NCBI GenBank assembly: GCA_003565035.1
Contig: PXDP01000075.1
Location: forward strand, 1-6,268
Direction of reading: 5' to 3'
DNA: 6,268 nt
DNA from: PVC group bacterium
GTDB lineage: Bacteria > Verrucomicrobiota > Kiritimatiellia > SS1-B-03-39 > UBA6053
Every line of letters starts with the position of its first letter. Within the stretch, counting starts at the first letter, position 1. A program made the position numbers and the translations under genes. The notes under the pieces are model-generated. The model searched no databases. It saw only the letters and a list, made by a program, of their open reading frames with translations, and was not told the origin of the DNA. This document shows, in pieces, positions 1-5,689 of the stretch.

Positions 1-775
1 GCTCAAGTTCAAAGGCATCGCGCTCCACTGCGATTGCCGTTTCGAGGCGATCCTCAAAGTCGGCGCGATCCTCGTCGAGGAGTTCTCTATCGCGTCGCAT
101 TTGCCGTTCCTGTTGTCGTAGGGTTTTCTCGCGGCTTTCAAGCTCTGCTTCCCGTTCATCCACTGCAGTTTGCCATTGTGCCTGTGTTTCTTTTTCCTTC
201 TCGGATACCGCCTGCTTGTGCTCCTCGAACTCTTTGAATTTTTGGGCAAAGTCTTCTTTCAATGCCTCGTGTGCCTGTTGGCTGCTATTAAGATCTTCGA
301 TGTAACGTTTTGGGAAACCTTTGTTTGCATCGATTTCGCGCTCAAGAATCGTCTTCTCGCGTTCTTCCAGTTCCGCTTCCAATTCTGAGATGTGAGTGCT
401 TTTTTTCTCAAATTCTTCCGCCTGTGTTTGGATCTCTTCCCGTTGCGATTTTAAGGCCTCGCGTTCTTCGCGGGCTTTAGCTTTTTCTTTCTCCGCGTCG
501 TCGCGTTCCTTTTCGAGGCGTTTGTTTATCGTTTTCACGACTTTTAGGGTTTCCTTTATTCTGGACAGGCCTTCGGCCTCCGACATTCCTACCTCAGCCG
601 AGGATTGCTCTTCTGCCGGTTTCAGATCCTCTTCCGTTGCGATCTCAAGGACAGCGTCTTCCACAACGCTGATTTCGTCGATTTGCGTTGGCGGCTTGCC
701 ACCTGTTACTGGATTTGGTGGTTGAGTTTGAACAGGGGGGGTCTGTTGGCGATTTCGGTTCTTCTTTTTAGACAT
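1..775 (-). CDS. Coiled-coil protein, N-terminal 258 residues (3' end outside window)
   Basis: The gene starts with ATG at 775-773 and stays open to base 1, so the C-terminus and any catalytic domain are missing. Residues 1-32 are rich in Lys, Arg, Gln and Pro (MSKKKNRNRQQ then proline-rich), 33-70 are acidic and probably disordered, and from about 68 to the edge the chain is an almost unbroken charged helix rich in Glu, Lys, Arg and Gln with heptad spacing, as in SMC/Rad50-like or scaffold coiled coils. A short break falls at ~150-158 (NKGFPKRY), the only place with Gly and Pro inside the coil. Two segments are near copies: AELEEREKTI (134-143) and AELESREKTL (210-219). There is no clear ribosome binding site before the start, which lies 8 bases after the upstream stop, so translation may depend on coupling. 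Whether this is a coiled-coil ATPase or a structural protein cannot be told here. Confidence 0.85.
   Translation of the reverse strand, partial: MSKKKNRNRQQTPPVQTQPPNPVTGGKPPTQIDEISVVEDAVLEIATEEDLKPAEEQSSAEVGMSEAEGLSRIKETLKVVKTINKRLEKERDDAEKEKAKAREEREALKSQREEIQTQAEEFEKKSTHISELEAELEEREKTILEREIDANKGFPKRYIEDLNSSQQAHEALKEDFAQKFKEFEEHKQAVSEKEKETQAQWQTAVDEREAELESREKTLRQQERQMRRDRELLDEDRADFEDRLETAIAVERDAFELE
587..595 (-). promoter_or_regulatory. Possible internal ribosome binding site before Met64 of the coiled-coil gene
   Basis: Reads GAGGTAGGA on the minus strand directly before an in-frame ATG (586-584); the GAGG core is 5 bases from it. The annotated start at 775 has no comparable site. It may give a shorter form lacking the disordered head (residues 1-63), or be chance in a purine-rich coding stretch. 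The lysine-rich first residues look like a natural N-terminus, so 775 is kept as the main start. Confidence 0.3.
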
Positions 776-783
776 GTTTATTA
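776..783 (-). other. 8-base gap with tandem stops between the 529-aa gene and the coiled-coil gene
   Basis: After the TGA at 786-784 the minus strand reads TAATAAAC and then ATG. Two further in-frame stops therefore follow the first, and there is no room for a promoter or terminator, which supports a single transcript. It is the only non-coding DNA in the window. Confidence 0.8.
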
Positions 784-2373
784 TCAGTTATGGATTCTTT
801 CAGAATTATTTAAAGGGAGTTCAAGTATTGAGGCCACGATTGAGAAGCAGTCGGACCGCAGTTCTTTACATTCTTCAAGTGTGACCTTTGTCCCACCAGC
901 ATGTCCGGCTTGTCCACCTGTGCTGGTAATTGCATCGATCAACTCCAGAAGGTTCGGGTTTTCTTCAGCGACCCTACGCAATGGATGTTTTTCGACTTCG
1001 GCGGCATACATTATCTGTCCGCAAATCGAAGCAGTCAGCTTAGAGTGATGGTCGAACTCAACGACCGAGCGGATGTGACTGGGCTTGGTATTGAGAAAGC
1101 GCTGTGTGGGATTGAGTCCGAGTTCCTTCGCGGCATACCGGTAAGCCTCCTGGTAATCGGATTTATACTTTAAAGGAAACCAATCCATCTTTCCGGTCCT
1201 CCTATTGCGGTCTTCAAAAAACACACGTTTCCATATTTCAGCTGGGGGATAGGACTTAATGCACCAAATAAAAACGGACTCCAGCACTTTGAGCAGTTCC
1301 CGGGGGAGTCCGTCAGATCTTTCCGGTAGATCCAGCGCCATGATATATTTGGCTTCGAAAGCGACAAGTTCTTTTGAGACTCCTTCAAATCCATCAATTG
1401 AGCTTGTGAAGGCCCGGTGGATGCTACGCTTTGCGTCCTCAGTCGCACGTTCCTCCCACTCCCTGAGGCCTTCATACCCTGGCCGATAGCCAGCACGCTG
1501 TAGCATTCGATCAATGCTTTTTTTCAGACTGGCTTCAGTTTCTGAGCATTCACGCACAGTGGCGTATAGCTCGGGGATTTCTGCATGACCAAATGGATCG
1601 CCGACAAACCATTCTGGCGGGGCTTTCCTGCCCTCATGGTCTGCCTCCAGCTTGTCTGCTAAATAGATTATGGTAGTCAGATAAACGTAGCGGACCTTCG
1701 GGTCGATTTCTGTGATCTGTTCGACCTTTGCTCCGGAAATCTCAGCAACGATCTCAAGTTCTGAACCCTCATCTTCGTAGGGTGACTTCTGCCCTGTCTT
1801 TTTCTGACGACTCTGGCGTTGGATGGCGTGAAGGACATCTTCAGCAGTCGGAGGAGAAACTTGAGTTTCGCTTGGGAAATCCAGCCAAACCGGGCGGGTG
1901 TCATATGGCTTGCCTTCAGTGCCTAAGTGAAGGGTAACTCTGCTCTTGTCATACGAATGTTCACATAAATTGAGATCTTCGACAAATCGGGGTAGCAGTT
2001 TCCCGGTCCAAGGATTTTGGAAGACAAAACCACTGACCCATTCGTAAGACAAAACCGAGTCACTTTGCAGGGCTTCGCGTCCACTTTCAGAGAGTCCTGT
2101 ATGGGTTATGTATCCGCTTTGCTTGAGTTCGCAGAGTATAAGAAAAGCAAGGTCCTCGTGGATATCCAGCTTAGGCCCGATCTCGTTGGCCTCGAGTAAA
2201 CCAGTGCGGACTAGCATGGCAACGGCCTTCTGTAGGGGGTTTAATCTTCGATTTCGTATCCGTGGCGCGGTGACGCGGTATGCCAAGGCAGGAAACAGAA
2301 GATATTGGTGTTCGGACCATCTGCGCGCAGTCTTGGGGCCGAAGTTTAGGATCGATGCATCCGAATTAAGCAT
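784..2373 (-). CDS. Uncharacterised 529-aa protein with probable winged helix and helical C-terminal domain
   Basis: I do not recognise this family. Residues ~44-102 read as a winged helix-turn-helix: a helix from LNPLQKAVAML, a short helix around NEIGPKLDI, a probable recognition helix EDLAFLILCELKQSGYI, then L-S-E-S-G-R-E-A-L, a pattern common after the wing in MarR/PadR-like folds. The middle (~105-300) is mixed, with a charged, probably disordered stretch at 172-205. The remainder is mostly helical, with an H-I-R ... D-H-H segment (433-443) and a terminal G-G-Q-A-G-H-A-G-G motif (486-494) between two helices. That layout recalls HEPN/DUF4145-type domains, but the match is weak. There are no Walker motifs, membrane segments or obvious nuclease motif. 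Its start overlaps the helicase stop (ATGCTTAA) and has a clear ribosome binding site. By position it is a likely partner, adaptor or DNA-binding subunit of the helicase. It ends in three consecutive stops, TGA TAA TAA. Confidence 0.85.
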   Translation of the reverse strand: MLNSDASILNFGPKTARRWSEHQYLLFPALAYRVTAPRIRNRRLNPLQKAVAMLVRTGLLEANEIGPKLDIHEDLAFLILCELKQSGYITHTGLSESGREALQSDSVLSYEWVSGFVFQNPWTGKLLPRFVEDLNLCEHSYDKSRVTLHLGTEGKPYDTRPVWLDFPSETQVSPPTAEDVLHAIQRQSRQKKTGQKSPYEDEGSELEIVAEISGAKVEQITEIDPKVRYVYLTTIIYLADKLEADHEGRKAPPEWFVGDPFGHAEIPELYATVRECSETEASLKKSIDRMLQRAGYRPGYEGLREWEERATEDAKRSIHRAFTSSIDGFEGVSKELVAFEAKYIMALDLPERSDGLPRELLKVLESVFIWCIKSYPPAEIWKRVFFEDRNRRTGKMDWFPLKYKSDYQEAYRYAAKELGLNPTQRFLNTKPSHIRSVVEFDHHSKLTASICGQIMYAAEVEKHPLRRVAEENPNLLELIDAITSTGGQAGHAGGTKVTLEECKELRSDCFSIVASILELPLNNSERIHN

Positions 2374-5300
2374 GGGTAACCTTTCCTTGATCTTTGCAGA
2401 GCTTATGGAAGGCGATCAGTCCGGGGATTGCCTCCTGTGCGGATTTTCCATCGAGCATGCCGGAATCGCCACAAACAATTAAAAGGCGCTGCTGACGACT
2501 CATTCCGACGCAGAGGCGATTCTCCAGAATAAGATGCCCGTATTTACGGCGTAAGTTTTGAATATCTTCTGTGGCCGAAATGTCGTTGGATCGAACAATT
2601 GAAAGTAAGACGACGTCGAATTCTTTTCCCTGGAAGGCGTCAACCGTGCCAATTCTTAAACGTTCTTTTAGTTTACCCGATTCGACATCCCGAGTCTGGC
2701 GGTAGCTCTGACTGATGGCGATCTGCCCATTTTCACCTCTCTCCACGGCACCATGCCTTTCCAGTTCCTCGTGGATCAGGTCCACTTGCTTCCGGTAGAA
2801 GGTAATAACTCCAACACTGAGATAGGGGTGTGCCTCCATGATTCGGACAGCCTCGTTTGCGACCCACTTGGCTTCCACTGGTCGTGCCTTACTCATGCCC
2901 TTTAATTCACTGCCGTTCCTCCTGGGCAGATTGACCCAGACTGCGGGCGTTCCGACGTAGGGTTCGATTTCATGACTCATTTCTTCCGCTTTACGGCCTG
3001 ACTTAAAGCCCTCACCGTGAGGCTCGTAGAAGGTATCGCTCACGAATTGCCCGAGCATCGGGTGCATCCGGAATTGTTGATTGAGTGTTACGGTTCGAGC
3101 TTTACCATCGCTAGCTACCCGTTCTTTCATTAACTTGAATAGCCGCTCGAAGAGACTTTCTCGTAATATCTCGTTTGCTTTCTCCCGCATGGAGGACCCT
3201 TCCATGGCCGTTTCCATTTCATTTTCAATTTCTGTCTCGAGAATGTGGGGCAGCTGTCGATGGTCGCCCACCAGGACTATTTTCCTCTCTGCGAGGGACA
3301 TGGGAATCAGCAGATCCAGTGGATTGGCTCGCGCCGCTTCGTCCACAATTACATATTCAAAAGTAGGCCATGTATCGGTCTCGCCCTTCAAATCAATCAT
3401 TTCATTTCCAACCGCTTGTTGGCAGGTCGCGGCAAGTGCCGTTGAGTAATGTTCAATCGTGCGACGCATGGTCGGTTCATTATTGAGGTCGACTCGATAT
3501 TCATGCAGTGCGGCATCCGCACCCTCGTCGGGATCAAGGGCCAAGCGCTTACGCAAATCTGTTTTGATGGATTGGAATAAAGTGACGATTTCAGTGTTCT
3601 GCCTGGATTTAATTTGTTTTCCGCTCTCGTGAATTAAAAGCCGATCAATCCAATGCTCCTGCAAGCGCTTCAGTTGTTCTAACTCGTCTGGCTCAGGGAT
3701 GTCACCAGGTTCAAAATCCGCTAATTTTTCCAGTAGTTGCAATGCTTCCCCCTCAAGTTCACCGAACTCATTCAGGCGCTTGAGTGCTTTGTAGGCCTGG
3801 TCGGGGCCATCATCGCTAAAACTCCCGGCCTCGGTGCGCAAGCCACGAACCGCCTTAAGAGCAAGGCTGACTTTTTCTGGCAGCGCCTCTTGGTTCCTCC
3901 CCAGAGCGTCTATTGAACCCTTTAGCTTTATGAGATGGTCCTTGCTCGGCTCTGCCATGTAGGGCGATGCGAGGCATTCGAGTTCCTTGAGTAAGGAGCC
4001 CAAGTCATCGTAAGCACTGCTAGACTGCCGGTAACCAGATTCCAGCCGGTTCACTTTATCGATGACGGGAGATATTGACTTCTTTGGGACGACAGAAAGT
4101 TGTCCGTCGACCGCTTCCCTTCGATCTTCGAGCCAGCGCAGAAAGCCATCTGTTCCGGTTGATCGATCACGCTTATTCCCAATTTTAATCGCCGGGAGTC
4201 CAAAGATCTCCGTAGCTTCGGCTACGTTTTCAACGGCGTCGTGCTGATAGCTGGTGAGGAGTATTCGACCCGATACCAGGGAATGGTCGCCGTGTATCTC
4301 AGCCAAACGACTTTGCAGCGCAGCAATCACACGAGTTTTACCGGTGCCTGGGGGTCCCTGGATGAGGACGATGTCCGGCGTGTTTAATGCTGCATCCAAG
4401 GCTTCGATTTGGCGACCCGTTGGCTCTCCCCGAAATGCTTTCTTTGCCGCTGGTGACAACGGTTCTTCTCGCTTGATGCGGTGTTCTGGTGTGTGTCGTC
4501 CTTCCAGGATTAAGCCAAGCTGCGGCATCGGGCATTTTCCCTCAATGATTCGCTTTTGTGCGTCATCTCTTCGCTTCAGCCGTGCCGTGTCGCCGCGAAT
4601 GCTCAGAAACAAAGAGCCCTGGGGGGGCGGTTCCACGGGGTCCTCGTCGGATGGTTTGAGAGTTACTTTTTTGCCTCGACTCGACTCCGTGGTCCCCATG
4701 AAAGAGCGTTGACTTCTTTGCTGGGTGTCCGGGTTCTCTTCTGATTGAGAGAGGAATTCCGTGGGCGGGTGGCTTGCGGCCTCGAGATAGGCCTCTCCTG
4801 CGTCGCCTATAGTTCGGGTAGAGTCGGACTCAGAAGAATCGCAAAGTGTGAATTCGTAATTACCATCATTGAGAACTTTAATAGACTCGTATGGAAACAC
4901 GCCGAATTCACGAGCCTCAGCGATACGGATCTTCCGCTCTATTTCGTTGTAACGGTTCCAGAGTGCGAGATAGCTTTCGCCGCCTTGAACGACTTGTTCA
5001 ATGAGGTCTTTGGCGAGCCCGCGAAATTCCTGTGCACTTGTGCCATCGATAAATTGGATGGAGCCGCGCACGAGGTGTACGCTTTGGGCATTGGCGGCTG
5101 AAAAATTCTTTTGGGCGTAAACGACACGTTCGACTTGAAGGCGACCGGTTTTATCGGTTTTTACGTCAACACTTACTGTTCGGCCGAGAAGGCGGAAAGC
5201 ACTCGACAGTTTATTCTGGTTTCCAGGAGTCCCGGTTAGAAAGACATAGCGATCATTGGAATCCTCGCGAGTTAGAACCAGCTCATCATTGAGCCAGTCC

Positions 5301-5689
5301 ACGACCTCTTCGACCTTCGTGTAGGATTGCTTTTTTTGACGTGCTAAATCGATTACTTTTTCGTCAACTCCAATACTTACCATTTCACTTAGAAATAATT
5401 CGTCCGGAAACTCGTGCACCGCTAGAATCAAGCGACCTTTGGGCGTCGCAACGATACGACAGAGACGGTAGCAAGCACTGCCAAAAATCTTGTCCAGAAA
5501 CATCGAATTTCTTTCGTCGGCGGGGGTGACCCTCAACTCACCATTCGCGCTTCTAATGATAATCTCATCATTACTCTCACCATGACGTATGTCTACGGGA
5601 TCTCCGGAGCGCGGTAGTGTGCCTGCATTTGCAGTATACCGCAGTTCAAGGGTTGTCTTCTTCCCGAATGTTAAATCTTCGAATTTCAT
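2366..5689 (-). CDS. Superfamily 1 helicase, Upf1/DNA2/NAM7-like (AAA_11/AAA_12), 1107 aa
   Basis: ATP-driven DNA or RNA helicase; the substrate cannot be read from sequence. The motor motifs are complete: Q-motif glutamine near 427, Walker A GPPGTGKT (445-452), motif Ia around LLTSYQHDAVENV (477-489), Walker B VDEAAR (782-787), motif III GDHRQLP (808-814), motif IV NQQFRMHP (870-877), motif V GTVDAFQGKEFD (1014-1025) and motif VI around GMSR (1062-1065). Residues 1-280 form an unrecognised N-terminal region. About 285-355 is a Ser/Thr/Pro/acidic linker. About 500-745, between motifs Ia and II, is a long helical, charged insert where Upf1-type enzymes carry their 1B/stalk elements. No nuclease domain is fused at the C-terminus. 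The ATG start at 5689 has a good ribosome binding site and overlaps the kinase stop by 4 bases; the 3' end overlaps the next gene by 8. The helicase class is secure; a defence or DNA-processing role is inferred from context. Confidence 0.95.
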   Translation of the reverse strand: MKFEDLTFGKKTTLELRYTANAGTLPRSGDPVDIRHGESNDEIIIRSANGELRVTPADERNSMFLDKIFGSACYRLCRIVATPKGRLILAVHEFPDELFLSEMVSIGVDEKVIDLARQKKQSYTKVEEVVDWLNDELVLTREDSNDRYVFLTGTPGNQNKLSSAFRLLGRTVSVDVKTDKTGRLQVERVVYAQKNFSAANAQSVHLVRGSIQFIDGTSAQEFRGLAKDLIEQVVQGGESYLALWNRYNEIERKIRIAEAREFGVFPYESIKVLNDGNYEFTLCDSSESDSTRTIGDAGEAYLEAASHPPTEFLSQSEENPDTQQRSQRSFMGTTESSRGKKVTLKPSDEDPVEPPPQGSLFLSIRGDTARLKRRDDAQKRIIEGKCPMPQLGLILEGRHTPEHRIKREEPLSPAAKKAFRGEPTGRQIEALDAALNTPDIVLIQGPPGTGKTRVIAALQSRLAEIHGDHSLVSGRILLTSYQHDAVENVAEATEIFGLPAIKIGNKRDRSTGTDGFLRWLEDRREAVDGQLSVVPKKSISPVIDKVNRLESGYRQSSSAYDDLGSLLKELECLASPYMAEPSKDHLIKLKGSIDALGRNQEALPEKVSLALKAVRGLRTEAGSFSDDGPDQAYKALKRLNEFGELEGEALQLLEKLADFEPGDIPEPDELEQLKRLQEHWIDRLLIHESGKQIKSRQNTEIVTLFQSIKTDLRKRLALDPDEGADAALHEYRVDLNNEPTMRRTIEHYSTALAATCQQAVGNEMIDLKGETDTWPTFEYVIVDEAARANPLDLLIPMSLAERKIVLVGDHRQLPHILETEIENEMETAMEGSSMREKANEILRESLFERLFKLMKERVASDGKARTVTLNQQFRMHPMLGQFVSDTFYEPHGEGFKSGRKAEEMSHEIEPYVGTPAVWVNLPRRNGSELKGMSKARPVEAKWVANEAVRIMEAHPYLSVGVITFYRKQVDLIHEELERHGAVERGENGQIAISQSYRQTRDVESGKLKERLRIGTVDAFQGKEFDVVLLSIVRSNDISATEDIQNLRRKYGHLILENRLCVGMSRQQRLLIVCGDSGMLDGKSAQEAIPGLIAFHKLCKDQGKVTHA
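2380..2388 (-). promoter_or_regulatory. Ribosome binding site of the 529-aa gene
   Basis: Reads AAGGAAAGG on the minus strand, ending 6 bases before the ATG at 2373, inside the last codons of the helicase gene. The purine tract and spacing support ATG 2373 as the start despite the 8-base overlap. Confidence 0.7.
4211..4230 (+). terminator. Hairpin with TTCG loop and T tract on the non-coding strand inside the helicase gene
   Basis: The plus strand shows a perfect 6-bp stem CGTAGC/GCTACG closed by the very stable C(TTCG)G tetraloop, followed at once by TTTT. This is the form of a short intrinsic terminator for transcription opposite to the operon. It also encodes the end of helicase motif Ia (N-V-A-E-A-T), so it may be coincidence. 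The stem is short and the T run only four long. Confidence 0.25.

Noticed and set aside
567..579. AGGCC-TTC-GGCCT inverted repeat as a terminator
   Set aside because: It has a 5-bp stem, no T tract on either side, and lies inside the coiled-coil coding sequence.
34..725. Three plus-strand open frames of 67-109 codons at the left end
   Set aside because: Their sequence (Phe/Leu/Ser-rich) is the mirror of the Glu/Lys-rich coiled coil encoded on the minus strand, which explains the region better.
735..741. Seven-C run near codon 12 of the coiled-coil gene (another at 4621-4627 in the helicase) as phase-variation tracts
   Set aside because: Seven bases is short for contingency loci, both encode proline-rich segments naturally, and both frames are intact. 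Read-level length variation would be needed to revive the idea.
605..1048. 147-codon open frame on the plus strand across the junction of the two downstream genes
   Set aside because: It is antisense to two coding regions with clear protein character and shows no domain or good start signal.
1170..1514. 114-codon minus-strand frame within the 529-aa gene
   Set aside because: It overlaps a longer co-directional gene in another frame and has no domain or ribosome binding site of note.
4254..4712. 152-codon open frame on the plus strand opposite the helicase
   Set aside because: It lies wholly antisense to conserved helicase sequence including Walker A, is Ser/Arg-rich as expected of a reverse-strand shadow, and has no recognisable domain.
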